Source of the DNA: CAYLPJ01 sp964385465
GTDB lineage: Bacteria; Planctomycetota; Phycisphaerae; SM23-33
Length of the DNA: 64,000 bases
NCBI GenBank assembly: GCA_964385465.1
Contig: CAYLPJ010000002.1
Coordinates: forward strand, 62,001 to 126,000
Direction: 5' to 3'
How positions within the stretch are numbered: position 1 is the stretch's first letter; every line of letters starts with the position of its first letter. The position numbers and the translations under genes were made by a program. Of this stretch, positions 8,139-17,232 are shown in pieces. Below the pieces are notes generated by a model that did not search any database, was not told where the DNA came from, and worked only from the letters and a program-made list of their open reading frames with translations.

Positions 8139-9851
8139 TCAGCGCCGGATGCGCTTGCGGAGGGTCTTGGCGGTGACGGTGTTGAGGACGTCGGGGCGGC
8201 CCAGCCAGCCGCGGCGGGCGACGTTGACGGCGAAGCCGAGGAAATCGAGGTCGTCGATCTTGTGGGCGTCGGTGCCGAAGGTGAACTTCACGCCGGCGTC
8301 GGCGGCGTCGCGACAGAAGGTGTCCGGCAGGTCCAAGCGGTCGGGCTGGGCGTTGATCTCCACGTACACGTCGTTCTCGGCGCAGGCGGCGAAGACCTTG
8401 TCGGTGTCGAATGCCATCGGCTCCCGCCGCCCGATGATCCGCCCCAGCGGGTGCCCGAGGCAGTGCACCACGCCGCTCTCGACGGCCTTGACGAGGCGGC
8501 CGGTCATCTTGCCGCGGGGAAGGTTGCGGTCGTAGTGAACGCTGGCGACAACCCAGTCGAGATCCTCCAGCGTCTTGTGCTTCAGGTCCAGCTTGCCGCT
8601 CTTGAGGATGTCCACCTCGATGCCCGCCATCACCCAGATGCCGTCGAGGTCGTCGTCCACCTCCCGGATGGCGTCGGCATGCTCGCGGCAGGCGTCGTCA
8701 TCGAGACCCCGGGCCATCGTCACCCGCTTGGAGTGGTCCGTAATGGCATAGAACTCCCGGCCGCGGTCGCGGGCGGCCTCGGCCATCTCGCGGATCGAGT
8801 TCACGCCGTCGCTGGCGGTCGTGTGCGACTGGAGATCCCCGCGGACGTCGTCCAGCTCGATCAGCTTCGGCAGATCGCCCCCGGCGGCCGCGTCGATCTC
8901 GCCGCGGTCCTCGCGGAGCTCGGGCGGGATCCAGGGCAGGTTGAGTCGCGCGTAGACGGCCTCTTCGTCCTTGCCTGCCAGGCGGCGGTCGCCCTTGCTC
9001 AGGCCGTATTCGTTGAGCTTCCAGTCGCGTTTGCGGGCGATGCCCCGCAAGGCGATGTTGTGGGCCTTGGAGCCGGTGAAGTAGAGCATGGCGGCCCCGA
9101 AGCTCTCCGGCTCGAAGAACCGGAAGTCCACCTGGAGCCCGCCGGTGAGGTGAACGGTGACCTTCTCCTTGCCGCGACTGTCCACATGGTCGATGGCGTC
9201 GCATTCGAGGATAGCGTCGGTGGCCTCGCCGCGGTCATCGGAGTGGACGAGAACGTCCAGGTCGCCAACGGTCTCCTTGGCCCGGCGGAAGCTGCCGGCG
9301 ACCTCCCACCGCCGGACGGACTCGAGGCCGTCCAGGTGCCGCCGCAGCGCCTCCACGTGCTCGCATGCCTCCTTGTACAGGATCCGGCCGGAGGTCTTCG
9401 CCAGCGTATCCACGCCCTCGGCGATCTTCCGCTCGGTCTTCTCGCCGAAGCCCTCCACGTCGCGGATATCCCCGTCCTCGGCCGCCTGCTTGAGGTCTTC
9501 CAGCGATTCGATGCCCAGTTCCTCGTGCAGCGTCATCGCCTTCTTCGGACCGACGTTCTCCACCCGCATCACCTGCGTCAGGCCCGCGGGCAACTCCTCG
9601 CGGAGATCCTCCAGCCGCTTGCACGTGCCTTTCTCGATGACCTCGTGGATCTTCTCGGCCGTGCTGTCACCGATGTTCGGCAACTCCGAGATGTCCTCGC
9701 CGTCGGCGGCCATGTCTTCCAGCCGGCGGCTGAGACCGCGTACGGTGCGGGCGGCGGACCGGTAGGACCGCACGCGGAACTGGTTGGCGTCCTTGAGCTC
9801 CAGCAGATCGGCGATCTCGTTGAGCACCTCGGCGATTTGTGCGTTTTCCAT
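8139..9851 (-). CDS. polX: DNA polymerase/3'-5' exonuclease PolX (Pol beta-like plus PHP domain), 570 aa
   Basis: Family-X polymerase of the bacterial PolX type, involved in base-excision and gap-filling repair. Residues 1-160 hold the 8-kDa-like and helix-hairpin-helix segments (LPNIGDSTAEKIHEV, VENVGPKKAM, VEGFGEKTERKI). The nucleotidyltransferase core follows with GSFRRAKETVGDLDVLV, whose DLD supplies the catalytic carboxylates. Residues about 330-570 are a PHP phosphoesterase domain with its metal ligands in DLQSHTTASDG, YAITDHS, AGIEVDI, ASVHYDR, LGHPLGR and GTDAHK, all apparently intact, so exonuclease activity is expected. Length is normal for the family. The gene is 29 bp downstream of the DUF72 gene and may be co-transcribed with it. 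Confidence 0.95.
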   Translation of the reverse strand: MENAQIAEVLNEIADLLELKDANQFRVRSYRSAARTVRGLSRRLEDMAADGEDISELPNIGDSTAEKIHEVIEKGTCKRLEDLREELPAGLTQVMRVENVGPKKAMTLHEELGIESLEDLKQAAEDGDIRDVEGFGEKTERKIAEGVDTLAKTSGRILYKEACEHVEALRRHLDGLESVRRWEVAGSFRRAKETVGDLDVLVHSDDRGEATDAILECDAIDHVDSRGKEKVTVHLTGGLQVDFRFFEPESFGAAMLYFTGSKAHNIALRGIARKRDWKLNEYGLSKGDRRLAGKDEEAVYARLNLPWIPPELREDRGEIDAAAGGDLPKLIELDDVRGDLQSHTTASDGVNSIREMAEAARDRGREFYAITDHSKRVTMARGLDDDACREHADAIREVDDDLDGIWVMAGIEVDILKSGKLDLKHKTLEDLDWVVASVHYDRNLPRGKMTGRLVKAVESGVVHCLGHPLGRIIGRREPMAFDTDKVFAACAENDVYVEINAQPDRLDLPDTFCRDAADAGVKFTFGTDAHKIDDLDFLGFAVNVARRGWLGRPDVLNTVTAKTLRKRIRR

Positions 9852-9880
9852 GGTCTGCTCCCGGTCGGGGCGGCCGGCGG

Positions 9881-10612
9881 TCAGGCGTTGGCAACGTACC
9901 GCCGCAGGTCGGAGGCGTCGCTGACGGCGTGGCCCTGGGCGTCGTTATTGAAGTAAGCGAACACGTCGCGACCGGACCGCCGATGCTCGGCGATCCGCCG
10001 GGCCGATCCGGTCAGGGCCTGGCGCGTGTACGTCTCGTCATCGGACGGGCCGTGGAACCGCAGGTACACCCAGTCCGCCGTCGCCTCCCGCGGATGGTCG
10101 AGTATCAAGTCGTGAACGCACAGGGCCGCGTTGTGGTCCCGCAGCACGCCGTACACCTCCTCGCAAAGCCAGGCCGGGTCGCGGAACTCCACCGCCCAGC
10201 GATGGCGGGCGGGAGCCCTGTCCAGGAACGCGGCCAGCCTGGCGACGTCCGGCCGCCAGTTTGGCGGAAGCTGCACGAGAATCACGCCGAGGTGCTCGTC
10301 GAGTCGCTCGGCCCGGTCGAGAAACATCCCGATCGTGCCCTCGGGGTCCTTCAGCTTCTTCATGTGCGTGCCGTAGCGGCTGAATTTGAGGGTGTAGAGG
10401 AAGCCTTCGGGCGCTGCCTGGCGCCAGGCGTCGAACGTGCGGGCCTCGGGAAGGTGGTAGAAGGTATTGTTCACCTCGACGGTGTCGAAGCTCTCGGCGT
10501 ACCGGCTGAACCAATCGGCCTTGTCCATCTCGGGCGGGTACAGCACGCCGACCCAATGGTCGTATTGCCACCCGGACGTGCCGACGCGAAACGTTCCCTT
10601 TCGGTTGGCCAT
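9881..10612 (-). CDS. DUF72 family protein, 243 aa
   Basis: The start MANRKGTFRVGTSGWQYDHW at 10612 matches the family's usual opening (GTSGW.Y..W). Other family landmarks are LYPPEMDKADWFSRYAESF, VEVNNTFYHLP, FLYTLKFSRYGTH, ILVQLPPNW and VEFRDPAWL, ending in FAYFNNDAQGHAV. DUF72 (YecE-like) proteins have a TIM-barrel fold and no firmly established reaction; the conserved acidic and aromatic residues suggest an enzyme. The frame stays open far upstream over the UPF0182 gene on the other strand, which is a shadow. It sits just upstream of polX on the same strand, a possible repair-associated pair. Confidence 0.92.
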   Translation of the reverse strand: MANRKGTFRVGTSGWQYDHWVGVLYPPEMDKADWFSRYAESFDTVEVNNTFYHLPEARTFDAWRQAAPEGFLYTLKFSRYGTHMKKLKDPEGTIGMFLDRAERLDEHLGVILVQLPPNWRPDVARLAAFLDRAPARHRWAVEFRDPAWLCEEVYGVLRDHNAALCVHDLILDHPREATADWVYLRFHGPSDDETYTRQALTGSARRIAEHRRSGRDVFAYFNNDAQGHAVSDASDLRRYVANA

Positions 10613-10768
10613 GGCGTGTGTTCTCCTTGCCGGGTGGAAACGGCATCCATCCCGGGAATGATAGCCGGCGGCGCGCGGAGGCGTCGTCCCGGCGGGGTCG
10701 GCGGAGGCCCCGCACGCCGCGCATACCATTGGGGATGAACGACGTCTCAGCGACCGAGGAGTGACAGG

Positions 10769-13657
10769 ATGTACACGATCCTTTGGATGGCATTGATCGC
10801 GGCGGCCGTGGCGGTGATCGTCTGGGGCGCCAAGCGCCAGAGCGTCCTCCGCGTGGTTTGCGGCGTGCTGCTGGGGGCCGCCACGGCGGGGTTCTTCTGG
10901 CTGCTGGGCTTCTGGGGCGAACTGCTGTGGTTCGACGCCCTCGGCCAGGCCGGGCGGTTCTGGCGCGGCATCGGGTGGCAGGTCGGCTGCACGATCGGCG
11001 GGGGGCTGGGCGCCGCGCTGGCCGCCTGGCTGCTGACGCTCTCCTTTCGCGGACGATGGGGCCTGCGGGGCGTGACGATCGCCGCCGCTTTCCTCGTCGG
11101 CCTGACCTGGGGATGGGACAACTGGCAGACCGTGGCCCTGTACGTCAACCAGGCCCCCACGGAACTGTCCGAGCCGATCTTCGACCGCCCCGTCGGCTTC
11201 TACATGTTCTCCCTGCCGCTGTACCACTCGGTCCGATCGCTGGGGCTTCTGGTCTCGGCCGTCTGCCTGATCGCCTCGCTGGCGGGGCTGTACGCGCGCG
11301 TCGAGAGCGGGACCGTCGCGATTTTCGCCCCCGGCGGGCCCGACCGCGGGCCGTCCAACCAGGCCGCCGGCCCCCCGGCCGCGGGGATGGGCTCGATGCA
11401 CGCCAGCGCCGCCGCCCTGCTGGCCCTGTGGGCGCTGGGGGCGTGGCTGAACCGATATGACCTGCTCTATTCGCGCTGGGGCGCGGTCACCGGCGCCGGA
11501 TGGACCGACATTCACGCTCGCCTGCCGGGGTACTGGATTGCCCTGGTCGCCGGCCTGGTCCTCGCGGCCGTGCTGGCAGTCGGCCCGCTCCGCCGCAAGC
11601 TGCTGGAAGCGCCGATCCGCAAGGGATTGGACCGGTCGAGGCTTCCCCGCCAGGCCGCCGGTGCCGGCGCGGTCGTCGCGGCGGTGGTGCTGGTGCTGCT
11701 GGTCCGGCTGGTCGTGCTGGTCTTCGTGCCCGGGCTGCTCCAGTGGCTTCGCGTCGAGCCGAACGAGATCACCTTCGAGAAGCCCTACATCCGCCACAAC
11801 ATCCGGTTCACGCGGCACGGGTTCGGCCTGGCCGATGCCGAGGACCGCGAGTTTCCCGCCACGGGCGAGCTGTCCACCGAGACGGTACGAGACAACCAGG
11901 CGATGTTCGACAACATCCGCCTGTGGGACTACCGGGCGCTGTCGCAGGTGTACAGCCAGTTCCAGGAGCTCCGCCTGTACTACGAGTTCGCCGACGTGGA
12001 CATCGACCGGTACATGCTGGACGGGCGGTACCGCCAGGTGATGATCTCGGCGCGGGAGCTGAAGCTGTCGAACCTGCCGTCGGGCAGCCAGACGTTCGTG
12101 AACCGCCACTTCAAGTACACGCACGGCAACGGGATCACGCTGGCGACGGTCAGCGACTTCACACCCCAGGGCCTGCCCAACCTGCTGATCAAGGACATTC
12201 CGCCGGTCAGCGTCGGGGACGCCCCGAAAGTGGACCAGCCGCGCATCTACTACGGCGAGCTGACCGACACCTACGCGGTGACCAACAGCGAGGAGGAAGA
12301 GTTCGACTACCCCAGCGGCCGGCGGAACGTCTACTCGCACTACGACGGCACCGGCGGGGTGCGGTTGGGGGGGCTGTGGCGGAAGTTCCTCTTCGGCTGG
12401 AAGTTCGGCGGGACGCGGCTGCTGCTGTCGGGCTATCCCACCGCCGACAGCCGCATCATGTTCCGTCGCAACATCCGCGACCGCGTGCGGGCTTTGGCGC
12501 CGTTCCTGCACTTCGACCGCGACCCGTATATCGTGCTCGCCAACGGGCGCCTGCACTGGATCCTCGACGCCTACACCACGTCCAGCCGCTACCCCTACAG
12601 CGAGCCCTTCGACGTCCGCGGACTGGGGGATTCCTGGCGCCGTCGGCCCTCGACCGGGGCCCGCGAGCTGAGCCACCTTCACGGCGTCAACTACGTCCGC
12701 AACTCCGTCAAGGCCGTTATCGACGCATACAACGGCAACGTGACGCTCTTCGTGATGGACCCGAACGACCCGGTGATCCGCACGTGGCAGGGCGTGTTCC
12801 CGGACCTCTTCCGCCCCCGCGAGCAGATGCCCGAGGACCTCTTCGACCACGTCCGCTACCCCGCCGACATGCTCCTCACCCAGGGCCTCGTTTACGGCAA
12901 GTACCACATGACCGACCCCGAGGTGTTCTACAACCTCGAGGACCTCTGGGTCCGTGCGACGGAGAAATACTATCAAGCCGTGCAACCCGTCGAGCCGTAC
13001 TACATCATGTGGCGGCCTCCCGATTCCGACTCGCTGGAGTACATCCTCATGCTCCCCTTCACGCCGAAGAACAAGCAGGTGATGATCGGCTGGATCGCGG
13101 GGATGTGCGACGGCGAGAACTACGGGCGGTTCCTGGCCTACCGCTTCCCCAAGGAGCGGCGGCTGATCGGGCCCCAGCAGATCGAAACGAAGATCGACCA
13201 GGATCCCCACCTGTCCGGACAGTTGACGCTCTGGGACCAGCGGGGGTCGAAGGTCATCCGAGGCAACGTCCTGGCCATCCCCGTCGCCGGAACGCTCCTG
13301 TACGTCGAGCCTATCTACATCCAGGCCGAGACGGCAGCGTACCCCGAGCTGCGCCTCGTCGTGACCATGCACAACGATCGGCTGACCTACGCCGAGACGT
13401 TCGAAAAGGCCCTGGCCGCCCTGCTGGGCGAGGCCGAGCCAACAACGCTCCCTGCCGCCCGCACTCGTCCGGCGGCGGCCGACGGAACCACCGCCGAGCT
13501 CATTCGGCGGGCGGGCAAGGCCTTCGACGACTACCTGCGCCTGACCGGCGAAAAACGCTTCGACGATGCCTCGGCCGCACTGACGCGGCTGGAGAACGCC
13601 CTCAACGCCCTGGCCGATCGGAATCGGACGGAAGACGCCAACGCACCGGCGCCCTGA
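10769..13657 (+). CDS. UPF0182 family integral membrane protein, 962 aa
   Basis: The N-terminal 340 residues contain about eight hydrophobic segments (for example VVCGVLLGAATAGFFWLLGF and VVAAVVLVLLVRLVVLVF). A large soluble region follows with the family's conserved stretches: EPNEITFEKPYIRHNI, the alternating NIRLWDYRAL, LPNLLIKDIPP, RIYYGELTDTYAVTN and FGGTRLLLSG. This is the COG1615/UPF0182 family, widespread but of unknown function. The start has GGAGTGACAGG directly upstream. Length is close to the family norm. It is the first gene of a plus-strand run with MgtC and a GT4 glycosyltransferase; gaps of 22 and 37 bp suggest one operon. Confidence 0.93.
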   Translation: MYTILWMALIAAAVAVIVWGAKRQSVLRVVCGVLLGAATAGFFWLLGFWGELLWFDALGQAGRFWRGIGWQVGCTIGGGLGAALAAWLLTLSFRGRWGLRGVTIAAAFLVGLTWGWDNWQTVALYVNQAPTELSEPIFDRPVGFYMFSLPLYHSVRSLGLLVSAVCLIASLAGLYARVESGTVAIFAPGGPDRGPSNQAAGPPAAGMGSMHASAAALLALWALGAWLNRYDLLYSRWGAVTGAGWTDIHARLPGYWIALVAGLVLAAVLAVGPLRRKLLEAPIRKGLDRSRLPRQAAGAGAVVAAVVLVLLVRLVVLVFVPGLLQWLRVEPNEITFEKPYIRHNIRFTRHGFGLADAEDREFPATGELSTETVRDNQAMFDNIRLWDYRALSQVYSQFQELRLYYEFADVDIDRYMLDGRYRQVMISARELKLSNLPSGSQTFVNRHFKYTHGNGITLATVSDFTPQGLPNLLIKDIPPVSVGDAPKVDQPRIYYGELTDTYAVTNSEEEEFDYPSGRRNVYSHYDGTGGVRLGGLWRKFLFGWKFGGTRLLLSGYPTADSRIMFRRNIRDRVRALAPFLHFDRDPYIVLANGRLHWILDAYTTSSRYPYSEPFDVRGLGDSWRRRPSTGARELSHLHGVNYVRNSVKAVIDAYNGNVTLFVMDPNDPVIRTWQGVFPDLFRPREQMPEDLFDHVRYPADMLLTQGLVYGKYHMTDPEVFYNLEDLWVRATEKYYQAVQPVEPYYIMWRPPDSDSLEYILMLPFTPKNKQVMIGWIAGMCDGENYGRFLAYRFPKERRLIGPQQIETKIDQDPHLSGQLTLWDQRGSKVIRGNVLAIPVAGTLLYVEPIYIQAETAAYPELRLVVTMHNDRLTYAETFEKALAALLGEAEPTTLPAARTRPAAADGTTAELIRRAGKAFDDYLRLTGEKRFDDASAALTRLENALNALADRNRTEDANAPAP

Positions 13658-13679
13658 CCCGGCAACGGAGCCGAAGACC

Positions 13680-14384
13680 ATGTACCTGGCTGAATGGATC
13701 GCGTGGCTGCCCTGGTTGATCGAATGCCTGATCCGGCTCGTCGCCGCGGGGCTCCTGGGCGGGATAATCGGCATCGAGCGCGAGCATCGCGGGCGCAGCG
13801 CCGGGCTGCGCACGCAGATGCTCGTGGGCGTCGGCGCGGCCCTGGCGATGGTGATCACGCTGCACCTGCTGCGGACCTACGGCGGCGAGGGGGCGGTGAC
13901 CGGCGTGCGGATGGACCCGACGCGTGTGGCCTACGGCGTGATGACCGGCATCGGGTTCATCGGCGCGGGGACCATTATCACCCATGGCGCGGGCATCCGC
14001 GGGCTGACCACCGCCGCGAGCCTCTGGTGCACCGCCGCCGTCGGGCTCGGCTGCGGGCTGGGCCTGTTCGAACTGGCCGCGGCCGCGACGGCCATCGTCC
14101 TGATCGTCCTGTGGGCCCTCTCCTGGATCGACCGGCTGGTCGAGGAGCAGTGGTACAAGAAGGTCGAGATCACCGCCTCGCTGGGCTCGGACCTCAACCC
14201 CGAGCAGATCCTCGACCTCCTGAAGCGCCGGCGTATCAACGTCAGGGACTGGGGCGTCCGGCGAGACTTCGAGGCGGGGCGGCAGACGGTGACGCTGCAC
14301 GTCTCGGCCGTCCGGCGGGCCCCGGAGGACCTGCTGGCGGTCCTTGACGAGTTGAAGGGCGTGCAGCAGATCCGCATGGAGTAG
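13680..14384 (+). CDS. MgtC/SapB family membrane protein, 234 aa
   Basis: The MgtC signature is clear: GGIIGIEREHRGRSAGLRTQ after the first hydrophobic segment, then VGVGAALAMV, TGIGFIGAGTII and LTTAASLWCTAAVGLGCG. Four or five membrane segments fill the first 150 residues. The C-terminal 75 residues (YKKVEITASLGSDLNPEQIL and onward) resemble the ACT-like cytoplasmic domain of MgtC proteins. Characterised members affect magnesium-limited growth and ATP-synthase or membrane homeostasis; the specific role here is unknown. It follows the UPF0182 gene by 22 bp. Confidence 0.92.
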   Translation: MYLAEWIAWLPWLIECLIRLVAAGLLGGIIGIEREHRGRSAGLRTQMLVGVGAALAMVITLHLLRTYGGEGAVTGVRMDPTRVAYGVMTGIGFIGAGTIITHGAGIRGLTTAASLWCTAAVGLGCGLGLFELAAAATAIVLIVLWALSWIDRLVEEQWYKKVEITASLGSDLNPEQILDLLKRRRINVRDWGVRRDFEAGRQTVTLHVSAVRRAPEDLLAVLDELKGVQQIRME

Positions 14385-14421
14385 ACACAGCGGCGACGGG
14401 CAAGGAGGCGAACGGAGACCG

Positions 14422-15711
14422 ATGCGTATCGCGATGTTCACCAATCTGTACCTGCCGAAAGTCGGCGGGGTGTCGATCTCGGTGGATCGCTTCAGCCGGG
14501 CCTACCGGCAGCGCGGGCACGACGTGCTGATCGTTGCCCCGGATTTTCCCGATCAGCCGCGGAACGAGCCGGATGTCGAGCGCGTCTCCGCCATCCGCAA
14601 CTTCAACGACACGGACTTCTCGGTCGCCCTGCCGCCGGGGCCGGAACTGTCCCGCCGGCTGACAGAGTTCGCCCCCGACCTGCTCCACGCCCACCATCCG
14701 TTCCTGCTTGGAGACTGCGCACTCCGCGCCGCCGCCCACCGGGGCCTGCCCCTGGTCTACACCCACCACACGATGTACGAGCACTACACCCATTACGTGC
14801 CCGTCGATTCCAAGGCGATGCGCAACTTCGTCGTCGAGCTCTCCAAGCGCTACGCCCAGTTCTGCCACCGCGTGATCGCGCCCAGCGAATCCGTGGCCGA
14901 CATCCTCCGCCAACGCGGGGTGACCAGCCCCATCGACGTGGTGCCCACCGGAGTGGACGTCGAGCAGTTCGCCTCCGGCGACCGCCAGCGGGGGCGGGAA
15001 CGGCTGGGCGCCGGCGAGGGAGAGTTCATCCTCGGCCACGTCGGACGGTTGGCCGAGGAGAAGAACCTCGCATTCCTGACCCGTTTCGTCGCCCGCACGC
15101 TCCAGCGGGCCGAGGATTGCCGCTTCGCCGTCGCCGGCTCCGGCGACATGGCCCAACCCATGCGCCGCACGCTCGAGAGGGAAGGCGTCGGCGACAGCGC
15201 CCGGTTCGTGGGCATGCTCGGCGGACAGGACCTACCGGACTTCTACGCCGCCATGGACGCCTTCGTCTTCGCCTCCAAGAGCGAGACACAGGGCATGGTC
15301 CTCGCCGAGGCCCTCGCGGCCGGCACGCCCGTGGTCGCCCTCGACGCACCCGGCGCGCGGGAGGTCGTCCGCGACGGCCGAAACGGCCGGCTGGTCCAGC
15401 AAGAGGACGAGGAGGCGTTCGTTGAGGCGCTGCTGTGGCTCCGTGACCGTTCGACGGACGAGGCCCGTACGATCGTTGAGAACGCCCGCGCAGACGCAGG
15501 GAACTTCCGCTTGGAGGACTGCGTGGACAGGGCCCTGGACGTCTACAGCCGCGCCCTGGACTCCGGCCCCGCCGCCGAGCCGTTCACCCATTCCACCTGG
15601 GAGACGCTGTTGCGGGGCATTCAGCGCGAGTGGGAGTTGTGGTCCAGCCGCGCCGCCTCGTTGACCAACGCCATCGAGGCCGACGGCGATCCGAGGAACC
15701 GGACGCCGTAA
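14422..15711 (+). CDS. GT4-family glycosyltransferase, 429 aa
   Basis: A GT-B fold retaining glycosyltransferase. The N-terminal MRIAMFTNLYLPKVGGVSIS with a glycine-rich loop is the acceptor-domain opening of GT4 enzymes. The donor domain shows LGHVGRLAEEKNLAFL and the C-terminal E-x7-E region SKSETQGMVLAEALAAGTP, the most diagnostic motif. DLLHAHHPFL and VYTHHTMYEHY are typical of the group that includes diacylglycerol and mannosyl transferases (alpha-mannosyltransferase or PimB-like). The acceptor may be a lipid, but that is inference. The start has AAGGAGGCGAACGGAG upstream. It ends the plus-strand run before a strong hairpin. Confidence 0.93.
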   Translation: MRIAMFTNLYLPKVGGVSISVDRFSRAYRQRGHDVLIVAPDFPDQPRNEPDVERVSAIRNFNDTDFSVALPPGPELSRRLTEFAPDLLHAHHPFLLGDCALRAAAHRGLPLVYTHHTMYEHYTHYVPVDSKAMRNFVVELSKRYAQFCHRVIAPSESVADILRQRGVTSPIDVVPTGVDVEQFASGDRQRGRERLGAGEGEFILGHVGRLAEEKNLAFLTRFVARTLQRAEDCRFAVAGSGDMAQPMRRTLEREGVGDSARFVGMLGGQDLPDFYAAMDAFVFASKSETQGMVLAEALAAGTPVVALDAPGAREVVRDGRNGRLVQQEDEEAFVEALLWLRDRSTDEARTIVENARADAGNFRLEDCVDRALDVYSRALDSGPAAEPFTHSTWETLLRGIQREWELWSSRAASLTNAIEADGDPRNRTP

Positions 15712-15732
15712 CGGACCGGGGCGCATAACGAA

Positions 15733-15768
15733 CGCCCCCCGGCCGCCGCAAGCGACGGCCGGGAGGCG
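15733..15768. terminator. Bidirectional hairpin terminator between convergent genes
   Basis: CGCCCCCCGGCCG and its near-complement CGGCCGGGAGGCG flank a short loop around CAAG. The hairpin lies between the stop of the GT4 gene (15711) and the stop of the convergent oxidoreductase (15796), the expected place for a shared terminator. There is no long U-tract on either side, so it is a GC-rich hairpin rather than a textbook intrinsic terminator. Confidence 0.6.
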
Positions 15769-15795
15769 CGACGTTCTCGACATCGGTGAGTTCGC

Positions 15796-17151
15796 TCAGC
15801 CTTCGAGCGTCCAGCCCTTGCGGTACTCGCGGGCGATCAGGTCGTTGGCCTTGCTGTTGGAGCTCTTGCCCTTGTCGCCGTCGTAGTCGATCTTCTCGCC
15901 GACGCGGTAGGCGACCAGGCCCAGCAGCATGGTCTCGATGAGCTTGCCGCCGTAATCGAAGTTGCAGGTGGTCTTCTTGTCGCCCTTGCAGGCATCCACC
16001 CACTCGCGCTGGAAGTGCCCGAGGCGCGGCAGGACCTCCTTCTCGGTCCGCGGCTTGTAGTACGTCATGTCCGCGCCGCCGCCCCACGGCAGGATCATCC
16101 GCTTGCCGAAGTCGGCGATGATGTGACCCTTGGTGCCCTTGAACATCGCGCCGTGGCCGATCCGGTTCAGGTCCACCCACCTGCTCGGCGACTTCGGCAT
16201 CGCCCCGCCCTGGTACCAGAACAGGTCGATCTCTTTCCGCCAGTCGTTGGCGGGCATGCGGAACTTGCTCTTGAGCTTCACGGGCGTGACCGCGGGGTCG
16301 AACGGGTCGCCCTCGGCCTCGGCGGAGATCGGCAGCCCCGCGTCCAGGGCGCACCAGGCGAGGTCCATGGTGTGGCTGCCCATGTCGCCGACCTGGCCGC
16401 TGCCGAAGTCCCAGTACATGTTCCACTGGAGGCAGTTGGCGCCGGGGCCGCCCTTGAAGTACCCCGGGTTGTACGGGTGCATCGGCGAGGGGCCGATCCA
16501 CAGGTCGTAGTGCAGGTGCTTGGGCGGCTCGCCCTGGGCGGGGAGGTAGCCGTCGCGGCGGATCTGCCGGTTGCCCCAGGCGTAGGCGGCCTGGAGCTCG
16601 CCGATCGCCCCATCGATCACCAGCTCCCGAACGCGGTTGAAGTTCTCGCTCGAGTGCCGTTGCGTGCCCACCTGCGTGGCCAGCTTGTCCTTCTTCTGGA
16701 GGTACTTCGCCCGGACGACGCGGGCCTCTTCCACGGTGTTGCCCAGCGGCTTCTCGCAGTAGATGTGCTGATCGCGGTTCATCGCCCAGTTGGCGATGAA
16801 CGCGTGCGTGTGATCCGTCGTGCAGCAGATCACCGCGTCGATGTCCTTCTGGTCCAGGCATTTCCGCCAGTCCACGTACTGCTTGGCCTTGGGAAACCGC
16901 TTGGCGGCGCTGGCGATGTGCTCCTCGTCCACGTCGCACAGGGCCACCACGTTCTCGCTCTTGACCGAGCCGAAGTGCGCGTGCGCCCGCCCCCACGTGC
17001 CGATCATCGCGATGTTCAGCTTGTTGTTCGGCGTCTCGGCCCCGAACAGCGTGCCGCTTGGAAGAACCATCACGCCGGCCCCGGCGGCCGCAGCCGACTT
17101 CAGGAACCCCCGCCTGCCCATCATCTTCGTCGTCTTCAGATTCTCTGCCAT
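15796..17151 (-). CDS. Tat-exported Gfo/Idh/MocA family oxidoreductase, 451 aa
   Basis: The chosen start (MAENLKTTKMM at 17151, with GAGGACACC upstream) gives a Tat signal peptide, GRRGFLKSAAAAGAG, as is common for planctomycete members. The Rossmann domain follows (NIAMIGTWGRAHAHF, VVALCDVDEEHIASAAKRFP). The family's EKP motif is present in YCEKPLGNTVEEA, with Lys as the usual catalytic residue. The C-terminal half is the alpha/beta substrate-binding domain (WIGPSPMHPYNPGYFKGGPG; DMGSHTMDLAWCALD). The enzyme would oxidise or reduce a sugar or polyol using NAD(P) carried through Tat export. It is convergent with the GT4 gene and 81 bp downstream of the TPR gene; no terminator is visible in that gap, so read-through from the TonB operon is possible. 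Confidence 0.92.
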   Translation of the reverse strand: MAENLKTTKMMGRRGFLKSAAAAGAGVMVLPSGTLFGAETPNNKLNIAMIGTWGRAHAHFGSVKSENVVALCDVDEEHIASAAKRFPKAKQYVDWRKCLDQKDIDAVICCTTDHTHAFIANWAMNRDQHIYCEKPLGNTVEEARVVRAKYLQKKDKLATQVGTQRHSSENFNRVRELVIDGAIGELQAAYAWGNRQIRRDGYLPAQGEPPKHLHYDLWIGPSPMHPYNPGYFKGGPGANCLQWNMYWDFGSGQVGDMGSHTMDLAWCALDAGLPISAEAEGDPFDPAVTPVKLKSKFRMPANDWRKEIDLFWYQGGAMPKSPSRWVDLNRIGHGAMFKGTKGHIIADFGKRMILPWGGGADMTYYKPRTEKEVLPRLGHFQREWVDACKGDKKTTCNFDYGGKLIETMLLGLVAYRVGEKIDYDGDKGKSSNSKANDLIAREYRKGWTLEG

Positions 17152-17232
17152 GGTGTCCTCGATATGCTTGAACCTTGGTTCTCCACTCGTGGATTCAACA
17201 CCGCATCGGCCGTCGGAGACCACGCTTTTCCG

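Noticed and set aside
10613..13858. Minus-strand extension of the DUF72 frame to 1,325 codons
   Set aside because: It is antisense to the UPF0182 gene, and the DUF72 family start is clear at 10612.
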